Positions 36,644 through 44,829 of a DNA stretch of 64,000 bases are shown piece after piece. Position numbers and translations under genes: made by a program. Numbering within the stretch: the first letter of the stretch is position 1; each line of letters opens with the position of its first letter. The DNA comes from Myxococcus stipitatus (GTDB lineage Bacteria > Myxococcota > Myxococcia > Myxococcales > Myxococcaceae): positions 124,001-188,000 of the forward strand of contig NZ_JAKCFI010000005.1 of assembly GCF_021412625.1 (NCBI RefSeq). Reading direction: 5' to 3'. Below the pieces are notes generated by a model. That model did no database searches. It was not told the origin of the DNA and saw only the letters and a program-made list of their open reading frames with translations.

Positions 36644-38059
36644 TCATTCCCCCGGCAGCGTCGCGACCACGCCCCGCGCCTCCGGGAGCGACTGCGTCTT
36701 CCACCAGAAGGTGGCCGCGTGCTTGTTGCCGCTGTCGTGCCGCTGGGTCCACTTGAAGGAGCCGGTGCAGTCGGGCCCGTCCGTCACGGTCAGCTCGCTG
36801 GCGGCGATGGCGTGGTCGTCTCCGTCGAAGAACCCGGGATGCTTGCAGAGGCCCACGACCTGGAGCCCCTCGTCCACCCGCCCCGCGGCGCAGGCGGTCC
36901 CCACCGCGTACGTCGGCGTGGACGCGTTGTAGGCGATGGAGGAGGACGTCGTGACACTGCCGCTCGCCGCGACCGCGGGCGCATTCGCGAAGAGCCAGTC
37001 CAGGACGCGGTCCCTCGCGGCCGACACCGCCTGGGCATGTCCCGAGGCGCTCGCGCTCGTGATGGTGCCATGGCAGAACGACCCGTACTTGATGCCGTGG
37101 GAAGGACGCCACGTCTGCCCCGGAGCAGGCGTCATCGCGGTCCCCACCGCCATCCCGCTGCCCTGGGCATCGAACGGCAAGGAGCCATCGCTGTACCCCG
37201 TCCACAGCGAGGGCGAGCAGCTGGCCCACGACGTGAGCATCAGCGCGTGCTTGTTGCGCGCCACCCAGTCCGCCGCGGGGAAGGCGCCGACGTTGCCCGC
37301 GTACTCACACCACCCGTTGCCCGGCGCGCACGAGTCCCCATAACCGAGGATGACCTCCCCCTTCTTGCAGGTGGTGACGAAGCTGGCCGCGCCCACGACG
37401 TTGTACTTGCTGGTGCCGAGCGAATCGATCATCCCCTGGATGGAGACCACGCCGGCGATGCGCCCCTGGACGCCCCAATCCTGGGAACCCACGCCGCCAG
37501 CGCCGACATTGGCGGCGACCTCGAAGGCCGCCCTGGCGCCCGTGCTGTGGCCCACGAGCACGACGTTCGTCCCGCCCGGGAACAGGCGGTCGACCTCCTT
37601 CGCCAACCGATAGCGCCATTCGTAGGCCGTGGTGCAGGGCTCTCCCTGCCGCGTCGCCTGACAGCCCGGGTCCCCCGCCTCCCAGTCGTCCATGTTCAGC
37701 GGGTTGGGTGAATCCGAGGGTTGGATGCCGGAACCCGGCGCCGTGTAGAGGTTCGTGCGCGCCGTGCGCACCACCACCGTGGTGCCCGGGTGGCTCGCCT
37801 CGTATGCCGCGACGCGCGCGGGGAGCGCCGCGGCCACGGCGGCCTCGAGCTCATCGAGCGCGCCTCCAGCCCGCTCGCGCGAGCCCTGGCACCCCTGAAC
37901 GCCGTGGACGAAGAGGAGGTCCAGCCGCACCGTGCCCACCTGGGCGAGCGGACGGGAGTCGGAACGCCAGGCCTCCGGGGCCGGAGGGGTATCGAGGGGA
38001 CCACAACCGGACAACAGCCCGACCACGCAGGACAGCATCAACCCGTGACGCGGTGCCAT
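36644..38059 (-). CDS. Secreted lipoprotein alpha/beta hydrolase
   Basis: 471 residues from the ATG at 38059 (GGAG upstream), where a lipoprotein signal follows: LSCVVGLLSGCG with Cys19. The alpha/beta hydrolase core shows the oxyanion segment LLFVHGVQG and a lipase-like nucleophile elbow VLVGHSTGARAAFE with Ser172. Several cysteines (for example CQATRQGEPC) suggest disulfides in the mature protein. The C-terminal 100 residues look like a separate beta-rich domain ending in KHAATFWWKTQ. The substrate is unknown; a surface lipase or esterase is the safest reading. It is transcribed toward the exporter operon and divergently from the MFS gene. Confidence 0.82.
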   Translation of the reverse strand: MAPRHGLMLSCVVGLLSGCGPLDTPPAPEAWRSDSRPLAQVGTVRLDLLFVHGVQGCQGSRERAGGALDELEAAVAAALPARVAAYEASHPGTTVVVRTARTNLYTAPGSGIQPSDSPNPLNMDDWEAGDPGCQATRQGEPCTTAYEWRYRLAKEVDRLFPGGTNVVLVGHSTGARAAFEVAANVGAGGVGSQDWGVQGRIAGVVSIQGMIDSLGTSKYNVVGAASFVTTCKKGEVILGYGDSCAPGNGWCEYAGNVGAFPAADWVARNKHALMLTSWASCSPSLWTGYSDGSLPFDAQGSGMAVGTAMTPAPGQTWRPSHGIKYGSFCHGTITSASASGHAQAVSAARDRVLDWLFANAPAVAASGSVTTSSSIAYNASTPTYAVGTACAAGRVDEGLQVVGLCKHPGFFDGDDHAIAASELTVTDGPDCTGSFKWTQRHDSGNKHAATFWWKTQSLPEARGVVATLPGE

Positions 38060-38225
38060 CGTGACAGCTCCATGTGCCGTGAGGGGGACACACAACCTAG
38101 TCCAGGTCGGTCCCACCGGGCGAGCGCCCGACCTCCGCGAGCCCGGGTGTCCATCCACGAGGGCCCTCGCTCCCTCCCACTGTGACTGGAAAGCCCGACG
38201 GCGCTGCGTTACAGCCCCGCCCAGC

Positions 38226-39524
38226 ATGGGTCAAACCGCAGACGCCGCCCCCGCCTCGCCCTCCGTCTTCCGACACCGAGATTTCCGCCTCTACCAGATC
38301 GCCCGTCTGTGCGCGGTGCTGGCCATGCAGATCGAATCGGTGGCCATCGGCTGGCAGGTCTACGAGGTGACGGGGAGCGCGCTCGCGCTCGGCTACACCG
38401 GCCTGTCGCAGTTCGTGCCGTTCCTCGCCTTCTGTCTGGTGGGAGGCCAGGTCGCGGACCGGTTCGACCGCCGGAAGATATTGGCCATCTGCCAGGCGGT
38501 GATGCTGCTGTGCAGCCTGGCGCTGCTGGCCTTCGCGTGGGGCCACGTGCGCGACGTGCGGTTCGTCTACGGCGTCCTCGTCGTGTTCGGTACCGCGCGA
38601 GCGTTCTACGCACCCGCGGGGTCCGCGCTCACTCCGCACCTGGTCCCCAAGGACGAGCTGACGCGCGCGGTCGCGGTGAACTCGACGACGTGGCAGGTGG
38701 CCACCATCGCGGGGCCCGCCGTCGGTGGCGTCCTCTACGGGTGGGCCGGCGCCACCGGCGCGTACGTGGGCTCCGCCTCGCTGTGCGCGTTGACGGTGGT
38801 GTGGATCCTCTCCCTGAAGGTGCGCACGGGGCGGGCGTCGTCGCAGCCCCTCTCCTTCTCCACGCTCGTCGCGGGGCTGCGCTTCGTGCGCCGCCAGCGG
38901 ATGCTGCTGGGGAGCATCACCCTGGACCTGTTCGCGGTGCTCCTGGGCGGAGCGGTGGCGCTGCTCCCCATCTACGCGCGGGACGTGCTCCACACCGGCC
39001 CCTGGGGCCTGGGGCTCTTGCGGTGCGCTCCGGCCGCGGGCGCCGCCGCGGTGGCCGTCCTCCTCGCCATGCGTCCCATGGGAGGCCGCGCCGGGTGGAA
39101 GATGTTCGCGGCGGTGGCCGTCTTCGGGGCCGCCACCTGCGTATTCGGCGTGAGCCGCTCCCTGCCCCTGTCCCTCGTGGCGCTGGCCGTCGCGGGCGCC
39201 GCCGACATGGTCAGCGTGGTGGTCCGCCACACCCTGGAGCTGATGTCCACACCCGACGAGATGCGGGGCCGGGTGGGCGCGGTGAACATGATGTGCATCG
39301 GCGCCTCGAACGAGCTGGGTGAGTTCCGCGCGGGCTGGCTCGCGGAGCACGTGGGCGCCGTGCCCGCCGTGGTGACGGGCGCGCTGGGGACGCTGCTGGT
39401 CGTGGCCATCTGGGCCTGGGGCTTCCCGGAGCTGCGCGACGTGGACCGCCTGGAGACGGCCGCGCCCACGCCCCAGCCCGACCCCGCCTCGACGGAGACG
39501 ACCCCTACCCAGGCCGTGGGCTGA
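38226..39524 (+). CDS. MFS exporter (EntS/MFS_3-like)
   Basis: 432 residues from the ATG at 38226, about twelve transmembrane helices. The start FRHRDFRLYQIARLCAVLAMQIESVAIGWQVYEV and loops such as ADRFDRRKILA after helix 2 and STPDEMRGRVGAVNMM late in the protein are typical of the EntS/TetV-like exporter group (MFS_3). Members export siderophores, macrolides or other small molecules by proton antiport; the substrate here is unknown. No siderophore genes lie nearby. No strong ribosome site is visible before the ATG. The upstream in-frame extension to 38061 overlaps the divergent hydrolase leader and is unlikely. Confidence 0.9.
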   Translation: MGQTADAAPASPSVFRHRDFRLYQIARLCAVLAMQIESVAIGWQVYEVTGSALALGYTGLSQFVPFLAFCLVGGQVADRFDRRKILAICQAVMLLCSLALLAFAWGHVRDVRFVYGVLVVFGTARAFYAPAGSALTPHLVPKDELTRAVAVNSTTWQVATIAGPAVGGVLYGWAGATGAYVGSASLCALTVVWILSLKVRTGRASSQPLSFSTLVAGLRFVRRQRMLLGSITLDLFAVLLGGAVALLPIYARDVLHTGPWGLGLLRCAPAAGAAAVAVLLAMRPMGGRAGWKMFAAVAVFGAATCVFGVSRSLPLSLVALAVAGAADMVSVVVRHTLELMSTPDEMRGRVGAVNMMCIGASNELGEFRAGWLAEHVGAVPAVVTGALGTLLVVAIWAWGFPELRDVDRLETAAPTPQPDPASTETTPTQAVG

Positions 39525-39610
39525 AGCCTCCACGCCCGACCTCTGGAGCGGCGTGCCCGGTGTCACGCAATACGTGTACACTGGCAATCCCCCTACTGGA
39601 GGTCACCACG

Positions 39611-39868
39611 ATGCGGAAGCTGCTGCTGACGTTGTGCCTGTCGTTGGGTTTGACGGCGTGTGGTCCCCAGGCGCCCGAGGAGTCCCCCGCGCCCTCGACG
39701 GAGAGCGCCACGCAGTCCCTCGAGCTCCCCCCCGGCCCCGCGGTCTGTGACATGGACGGTTGCCCCGCGGGCATGTGCGCCACGCGCGTCGAGCCCCGGT
39801 CCACGTGTCAGGGCGGCTACGTGTATTACTGCTCGACCATCGTCCCGGGACAGACCCGCTGCATCTGA
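39611..39868 (+). CDS. Small six-cysteine lipoprotein
   Basis: 85 residues from the ATG at 39611, with GGAGGT upstream. The signal MRKLLLTLCLSLGLTACG has a perfect lipobox (LTAC). A Ser/Pro/Glu-rich linker follows, then a compact C-terminal domain of about 40 residues with six cysteines (CDMDGC, GMC, STC, YYC, TRC), most likely held by three disulfides. I do not recognise a family. The build, a lipid anchor, flexible linker and small disulfide-rich head, resembles many surface lipoproteins of myxobacteria. It stands alone between the MFS gene and the convergent zinc-ribbon gene. Confidence 0.8.
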   Translation: MRKLLLTLCLSLGLTACGPQAPEESPAPSTESATQSLELPPGPAVCDMDGCPAGMCATRVEPRSTCQGGYVYYCSTIVPGQTRCI

Positions 39869-39878
39869 CGCGAAGCCA

Positions 39879-39919
39879 AGCCCGCTCGGGCGGCGCCTCG
39901 ACGCCGACCGGGCCGGGCT
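39879..39919. terminator. Candidate bidirectional terminator
   Basis: Between convergent genes. AGCCCG at 39879-39884 can pair with CGGGCT at 39914-39919 around shorter internal hairpins (for example CCCGCTCGGG and CGGCGCCTCGACGCCG). No T-run is seen. Confidence 0.35.
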
Positions 39920-39923
39920 GTCC

Positions 39924-40118
39924 TCAGGCTCGGGCGCCCTGGTAGCTGACGCGCAGCCCCTGGTGGGTCACGGTGATGAGGGGCCGGCCCAGCCATCCAC
40001 AGTGTTTGCAGACGCCGGCCGGTCCCGCCGCCGTGACACGCACGGACAGGTCCGCCGCGCAGAGGGGGCAGCCCTCGGGAATCATGTAGTCGCGAGTCGC
40101 GGTGAGTGGCTCGGTCAT
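39924..40118 (-). CDS. Small zinc-ribbon protein
   Basis: 64 residues from the ATG at 40118. Two CxxC knuckles, CPLC (17-20) and CKHC (37-40), make a zinc ribbon; the rest is a short beta-rich tail (GRPLITVTHQGLRVSYQG). No catalytic motif is present, and I do not recognise a named family. It is cytoplasmic with no signal peptide. It may bind nucleic acid or a protein partner. It is downstream of the aldolase-like gene on the same strand (89 nt gap), so they may be co-transcribed. Confidence 0.72.
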   Translation of the reverse strand: MTEPLTATRDYMIPEGCPLCAADLSVRVTAAGPAGVCKHCGWLGRPLITVTHQGLRVSYQGARA

Positions 40119-40207
40119 GCATTCGACGTAACGCAGGATGGCCCCCGCGCAACGCGGGCGCGGAGGCGGCGGCCAGTCGACCGAGCCATCGCCCGCGCGG
40201 CACCAGC

Positions 40208-41419
40208 TCAAGTCCCGTCCAGCAACCGGCGGAAGGCGCGGGTGATCTCCGCGTCCGTCAGCGCGTCCACGCCGTGGTCCAAGGAGAACTCCGACTCCAG
40301 GACGCCGGGCACCCGCGTCGGCGCGAAGCCTCCCGTCAGCCAGATCCGGTCCTCGCGCGCGATGCGGAACAGCTGCCGGCGGAGCGCGTCCGGGTCGCCG
40401 CGCACGAAGACACGGAACATGTTGGTCGGCACGGGGCGCGGCAGCACGGTGAGCCGGCTGTCCGCCGCGAGGGCCTCGGAGAGCGCCTTCGCGCGGCGCA
40501 CGGAGGCGGGGATGCGCTCCAGCGCCACATCCAGGCGCATGGCGGCGGACGCGACGTAGGGATACAGGTGGAAGATGTCGCCGCCGTGGCGGTGACGCCA
40601 GATGCGCGCCTCGCGGATGAAGTCCCGGCCGCCGACCAGCATCGCCCCGCCCAGGGCCCCCACCCGCTTGTAGAAGGACACGTAGACGGAGTCGACCCCC
40701 TTGCAGATGTCCGCCAGGGGGCGGCCGTAGTACGGCTGGCACTCCCACAGCCGCGCGCCGTCCATGTGCAGCTTCACCCCCTTCTCGCGGCACGTCTGCT
40801 TGAGCTCCTCGAGCTGCTCCCAGGTCTGGAGCTGACCGCCCAACCAGCGCACGGGCAGCTCCACGCTGACGCTCCCCAGGGGCTCGCGCGCCTCCCGCAC
40901 GTCACCGGCGAGCAGCGGCCGGGTCCACGGAGAGATGAGGACGTCGTGGAGCTGATGGAGCACCACGTGGCTGCTGTCCTCGTGCAGCACATGGTGCGAG
41001 GACGGGTGGAGTCCCACGTTCCGGTTGCGCCCCGCGTCCGCGTAGATGCGCAGCGCGATGAGCTGCCCCATCGTGCCGGTGGGCATGAAGCAGCCGGCCT
41101 CGAAGCCCAGCAGCGCCGCGACCTTCTTCTCGAAGGACTGCACCAGCTCGCCGTTGCCGTAGTAGTCCTCGCGCTGCCCCTGCCGCTGCATCCACTCTCC
41201 GATGCGGACCAGCTCCGGCCCAGGGTCGGGCTGAGGCGCGCCGGACACGAAGCCCCGGCACGCGCGGCGGACCTCCTCCACCTGCTCCCGCGTGGGCGGA
41301 GCGGCCTGTGGCGCCGCGACGGGAGGCGTCGCGCGCGCGTCACCGCCGAGGAGGGCGCTGCCCGCGAGGAGACTGGACAGGGACAGGAACTCGCTCCGAC
41401 TGAATCGCTGAGAGGACAT
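40208..41419 (-). CDS. Threonine-aldolase-like PLP enzyme with an export-type N-terminus
   Basis: 403 residues from the ATG at 41419 (GGAG upstream). The body is a fold-type I beta-eliminating lyase/threonine aldolase: PTGTMGQ (113-119) for cofactor phosphate, HMDGARLWE with Asp220, and the Schiff-base Lys251 in VSFYKRVGALGGAM. Threonine aldolases split threonine or allo-threonine into glycine and acetaldehyde; the specificity here is open. Unusually, residues 1-30 look like a Tat signal (SRSEFLSLSSLLAGSALLGG), but the second arginine of the twin-arginine pair is Ser. PLP proteins fold with cofactor in the cytoplasm, so Tat would be the logical route if it is exported. Family call firm; export uncertain. 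Confidence 0.87.
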   Translation of the reverse strand: MSSQRFSRSEFLSLSSLLAGSALLGGDARATPPVAAPQAAPPTREQVEEVRRACRGFVSGAPQPDPGPELVRIGEWMQRQGQREDYYGNGELVQSFEKKVAALLGFEAGCFMPTGTMGQLIALRIYADAGRNRNVGLHPSSHHVLHEDSSHVVLHQLHDVLISPWTRPLLAGDVREAREPLGSVSVELPVRWLGGQLQTWEQLEELKQTCREKGVKLHMDGARLWECQPYYGRPLADICKGVDSVYVSFYKRVGALGGAMLVGGRDFIREARIWRHRHGGDIFHLYPYVASAAMRLDVALERIPASVRRAKALSEALAADSRLTVLPRPVPTNMFRVFVRGDPDALRRQLFRIAREDRIWLTGGFAPTRVPGVLESEFSLDHGVDALTDAEITRAFRRLLDGT

Positions 41420-41613
41420 GGGCACTCGCTCCGAAGGCAACCCGCGACGCACGACCGTAGTATGGCGTCGCGCACCCGCGCAGGGATTCCCACATCCGGA
41501 CGGACGTTCCCACGAGCGGACTCTTCGAGTGGGCGCCTCGCCGTCCGCGCGACTCCGCAATCCCTGACGCGCCGCGATATCGAAGAAAATAGCCAGACAT
41601 GACGCACCGCAAT

Positions 41614-41658
41614 GGTGAATCAGGCTTCATGTTCTGGAGTCCGGAAACCTGAATCACC
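41614..41658. promoter_or_regulatory. Nested inverted repeat in the divergent intergenic region
   Basis: GGTGAATCAGG (41614-41624) and CCTGAATCACC (41648-41658) pair over 11 positions with one central A-A mismatch. Inside, TTCTGG and CCGGAA form a second stem around AGT with one G-T wobble. It could be an operator or a folded RNA element. Confidence 0.5.
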
Positions 41659-41706
41659 CTTCAACTCCATTTGCGGCCCACACCGCGCGTTTGGTACGTA
41701 TCGCGC

Positions 41707-41733
41707 ACTTGCGACACGGTTGTGTTCGCAAGT
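41707..41733. promoter_or_regulatory. Hairpin upstream of the secreted lipase-like gene
   Basis: ACTTGCG (41707-41713) pairs with CGCAAGT (41727-41733), and the inner ACAC pairs with GTGT around a GGTT loop, leaving one bulged T. It starts about 110 nt upstream of the lipase-like start codon, so it may lie in the leader RNA or act as an operator. Confidence 0.5.
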
Positions 41734-41815
41734 CGGGGCCTCTTCCGCCGTGGTGTCGCGGAGGGCGTGCTCGCTATCCCCACAGCATCAGCTAGCGATT
41801 GCATCGGAGCTACAC

Positions 41816-43264
41816 ATGGCAACGCGTCGCATGGATATCCGCGCGGTGGTGGCTGTCGTCGGCATGGTCGGAGTGGCGTGCTCGAACCAGGACCCCGGAG
41901 GGGAGAAGCCCGGGCCGGGTGTGCAGGTCCCCGCGGCGGTGAAGGCGTGTCGCGAGCGCATCGCCGCGAAGACGGCGGAGCTCCAGGCGGACAGGGAGAA
42001 CCCGGTCGACATCGCGACCTGGTCCATCCAGGACGCCCCGGAGATGAAGGAGATCACCACCTCCGTGCCGCAGAACCAGGACAACTACCTGTCCTATGAC
42101 GGCAAGTACCGCCCCCTGACCAACCACCCCGGCTGCTCCGTGGCCAACCTCTACTACGACAAATCGAACGAGGCTGGCGCCACGCCGTACATCGACGGGA
42201 ACAACGACGGGAAGTGGACGGGCAACTCCGCCTTCGGCGGTCCCAACGCCGCCACGGGCTTCATCGACGGGAACAAGGCCGTGATTCCCGGCTACCCGTG
42301 CGCCGCCAAGGAGTACACGCAGACCAACGAGGACAAGACCAAGCCCATCGTCATCCTCGTCCACGGGAACTCCACGCGGCCGCACACCTGGGAGAAGTTC
42401 ATGCTGACCCCGGGCACGCCGCCCACCACCGCGTATGAGCAGGTCCAGTTCACCGCGGACACCACCGCCCGGGAGCAGCTCGCGGAGAAGCTGATCGCCG
42501 CGCGCTACCGCGTCATCGCGGTGGACTTCCGCACGGACGTCGTGACGAGCATCGACCCGTCCGCCAACAGCACCACGCAGAACGCGTCGGGCAACATCGA
42601 CCATGGCTGGGCGACCCCCATCCTCCAGTCGCTGCTCAAGGCGGTGATGCAGGACCAGCCCGACCGGAAGGTGGCGCTCATCGCGCACTCGCTCGGCGTG
42701 ACGGTGGCGCGCGACGCCCTGCGCCGCATGTACGTGGAGTGGCAGTCTGGCAGGGCGGGCGCCATCAACCCCTTCCCCCAGGTGAGCCACGTCATCCTCG
42801 GCTCGGGCGCCAACCACGGCGTGTCCACCTACGACCCGAGCGGAGGGAATCTGTGCGCCACGAACACGACCATGCGCGGGACCATCGTCTGCGAGATGGG
42901 CAGCCGGTCCAACTACAAGGAGACCTACTTCCACAAGCCGCTCAACGGGCCTCGCGACCTGTTCGCCACGCCCTGCGCGGACGGTGACTACGCGTTCGGC
43001 AAGACGGGCCAGTGCGGCGAGAACGTCGTGAAGTACTACACCATCACGATGACGGACAAGGAGAAGGGCACCAACTACCAGGACCTCTATGTCTCCGAGG
43101 CCGCGTCGCGCATCGACATGGACGGCTGCGTGACGAACACGCTCACCACGCTGAGCGACTACGACACCAGCGGCTACTTCAACAAGGGCTTCATCGCGAA
43201 CCACTTCGGCTCGCTGCGCTCGCCCGCGGGGCTCGACCTGGCGCTGCGCTACCTCGCCGAGTAG
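41816..43264 (+). CDS. Secreted alpha/beta hydrolase, lipase or PHA-depolymerase-like
   Basis: 482 residues from the ATG at 41816 (GGAG upstream). A hydrophobic leader with basic start ends in GVACSN, so it may be a lipoprotein (Cys22), though the lipobox is not ideal. The hydrolase core has the oxyanion loop VILVHGNSTRPHTWE, the lipase box ALIAHSLGVTVARD with Ser292, and GSGANHG with a likely structural role. Cysteines in pairs suggest disulfides. The order and motifs resemble secreted lipases and the PhaZ7 type of extracellular polyhydroxybutyrate depolymerase (lipase box AHSMG), but this is recall of motifs and not an alignment. A 3-hydroxybutyrate dehydrogenase gene lies 3 kb downstream. 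Confidence 0.82.
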   Translation: MATRRMDIRAVVAVVGMVGVACSNQDPGGEKPGPGVQVPAAVKACRERIAAKTAELQADRENPVDIATWSIQDAPEMKEITTSVPQNQDNYLSYDGKYRPLTNHPGCSVANLYYDKSNEAGATPYIDGNNDGKWTGNSAFGGPNAATGFIDGNKAVIPGYPCAAKEYTQTNEDKTKPIVILVHGNSTRPHTWEKFMLTPGTPPTTAYEQVQFTADTTAREQLAEKLIAARYRVIAVDFRTDVVTSIDPSANSTTQNASGNIDHGWATPILQSLLKAVMQDQPDRKVALIAHSLGVTVARDALRRMYVEWQSGRAGAINPFPQVSHVILGSGANHGVSTYDPSGGNLCATNTTMRGTIVCEMGSRSNYKETYFHKPLNGPRDLFATPCADGDYAFGKTGQCGENVVKYYTITMTDKEKGTNYQDLYVSEAASRIDMDGCVTNTLTTLSDYDTSGYFNKGFIANHFGSLRSPAGLDLALRYLAE

Positions 43265-43299
43265 CCCCGCCCACCCCACCCGCTCCGCGCCTCCCGAGA

Positions 43300-43330
43300 A
43301 GCCGGCCCGCCATCCCCGTGCGGGCCGGCT
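43300..43330 (+). terminator. Terminator hairpin after the secreted lipase-like gene
   Basis: AGCCGGCCCGC (43300-43310) and GCGGGCCGGCT (43320-43330) form a perfect 11-bp stem with a 9-nt loop, 35 nt after the stop codon. The tail is C/T-rich without a T-run. Confidence 0.7.
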
Positions 43331-43360
43331 CGCGCTCTCCTCCTACATCCCGAGTCCTCC

Positions 43361-44770
43361 ATGAAGCGATTCCCGTTCGCCGCGTCCCTCTGCGCGCTGG
43401 CCCTGGGCTCCACGCCCGCGACCTGGGCGCAGGCCCCCGACTCCACGCCCGCCTCCCCCGCTCCCGCCGACGCGCCCCAGGCCGCGGCCTCCCCCGAAAC
43501 CACGGAAGGTCCCTCCGCGCCCAAGCCCACGGAGCAGGAGGCCGCGGCCACGCCCGAGGAGATGGCGGGCACCAGCGAGGTCATCGACAACCGTCCGCCG
43601 CCGGTGGTCCGCCCCCGCATCGCGGTGGGCAACGAGACGTTCTACGTGAAGCCCGTGCTCGCGCTCGCGGGCGGCATCCACGTCGAGAACCTCATCCAGA
43701 CACTCAACCGCAACCGGGAGAGCCGAGCGACGACGGTGGCGCTCACCCGCTTCGGCTTCGAGGGCCGGCTGGGCCAGTACGTCTCGTTCCGCAGCGAGTT
43801 CGAGCGCAACATCCGCGCCCACGGCTCCGGCGTGTGGGAGGGCACCGCGTCCTTCAGCGTGAGAGATCAGGTCATCCGGCTCCAGCGCTGGGGCGTCACG
43901 CTCGAGGCGGGCATCGTCGTGGACCCGGCCAGCGTCGACTACATCTCCACGCACGTCGCGGACACGCTGCTGGCGGACAAGTACACGAGAGATCCACTGC
44001 TCTACAGCGGGTTCAACCGCGGCCAGGGCGCCCAGGCGGCCTATGACTGGAAGGGCTTCCGGATCGGCATGGGCTACACCGCCGCCAATCCGCTGAGCAC
44101 CTCCAGCTCCTACCAGGTGGGCGGCACGTTCGGCGGAGGCAGCCGCTTCTGGGAGCGCCCCCTGGCCAACTACCGCAATGGCCAGCCCGACGACGACCTG
44201 CACTTCCAGGTCTTCAGCCCCTCGCTGACGTACACGCACGAGCTGTTCGAAGTGAAGGCGATGGCGCAGATCTTCGACGTGAACTACCAGACCAGTTCGC
44301 GGACGGACCCGCTGCTGCACGGCAACAACCTGCGCGGCAACGCGCTGCTCAAGCTGCACGCGGACGTGGGCATCCCGCTGTTCATCACCCCGTTCTTCAA
44401 CATCGCCCGCGTCCAGAACGACGTGGCCAACAGCACCGCGGGCTTCGCGGACACGCTGCTGGGGACGCGGTACAGCGCGACGTCGATTGGCGCGGGCATG
44501 GACATCAACTTCGAGGGCCGCTCCGGCATCGGCGTCCAGTTCAACCGCATCGCGGACCGCTCCCCCACCTATGTCGCCGCGACCGGCGAGCTGCCCGCCA
44601 GCGAGCCCATCACCCGCGGCACCCAGTTCTACCTCAACGTCGGAGGCACCTACTGGTTCACCGAGGACGTGGCCCTTGGCGGCCGGTACGCGCGCTACCA
44701 GAAGAAGCAGGACGGCAGCGAGGACGAGATCGACGCCTCGTACTTCGTCACCCTGCGCCTGCTCCTCTGA
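43361..44770 (+). CDS. Outer-membrane beta-barrel, phosphate-selective porin-like
   Basis: 469 residues. A signal peptide (FPFAASLCALALGSTPATWAQA) leads into a 60-residue Pro/Ala/Glu-rich linker. From about residue 85 the sequence alternates amphipathic strands: GIHVENLIQTL, GFEGRLGQYVSFRSEFERN, VTLEAGIVVDPASVDY, and so on to a final DASYFVTLRLLL. A C-terminal strand with alternating hydrophobic residues is typical of barrels, although it ends in Leu rather than Phe. Porin-O/P-like is my best family guess. It sits 59 nt upstream of an MHS-type symporter gene on the same strand, which suggests paired transport across both membranes. Confidence 0.82.
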   Translation: MKRFPFAASLCALALGSTPATWAQAPDSTPASPAPADAPQAAASPETTEGPSAPKPTEQEAAATPEEMAGTSEVIDNRPPPVVRPRIAVGNETFYVKPVLALAGGIHVENLIQTLNRNRESRATTVALTRFGFEGRLGQYVSFRSEFERNIRAHGSGVWEGTASFSVRDQVIRLQRWGVTLEAGIVVDPASVDYISTHVADTLLADKYTRDPLLYSGFNRGQGAQAAYDWKGFRIGMGYTAANPLSTSSSYQVGGTFGGGSRFWERPLANYRNGQPDDDLHFQVFSPSLTYTHELFEVKAMAQIFDVNYQTSSRTDPLLHGNNLRGNALLKLHADVGIPLFITPFFNIARVQNDVANSTAGFADTLLGTRYSATSIGAGMDINFEGRSGIGVQFNRIADRSPTYVAATGELPASEPITRGTQFYLNVGGTYWFTEDVALGGRYARYQKKQDGSEDEIDASYFVTLRLLL

Positions 44771-44829
44771 CCCGGGGCGGGAGTGGACCAGCCGGGCGAC
44801 GCGCGCGACATCCAGACGGAGGGGAAGCC

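Larger units (their letters stand above)
41420..41815. other. Divergent intergenic region with two structured inverted repeats
   Basis: About 400 bases between two divergent genes, with no convincing ORF. It should carry both promoters. Two stem-loops inside it (41614-41658 and 41707-41733) are listed separately. A weaker ACTC-TTC-GAGT hairpin sits at 41520-41530. Base composition is less GC-rich than in the neighbouring genes between about 41570 and 41730, as expected of promoter DNA. Confidence 0.6.
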
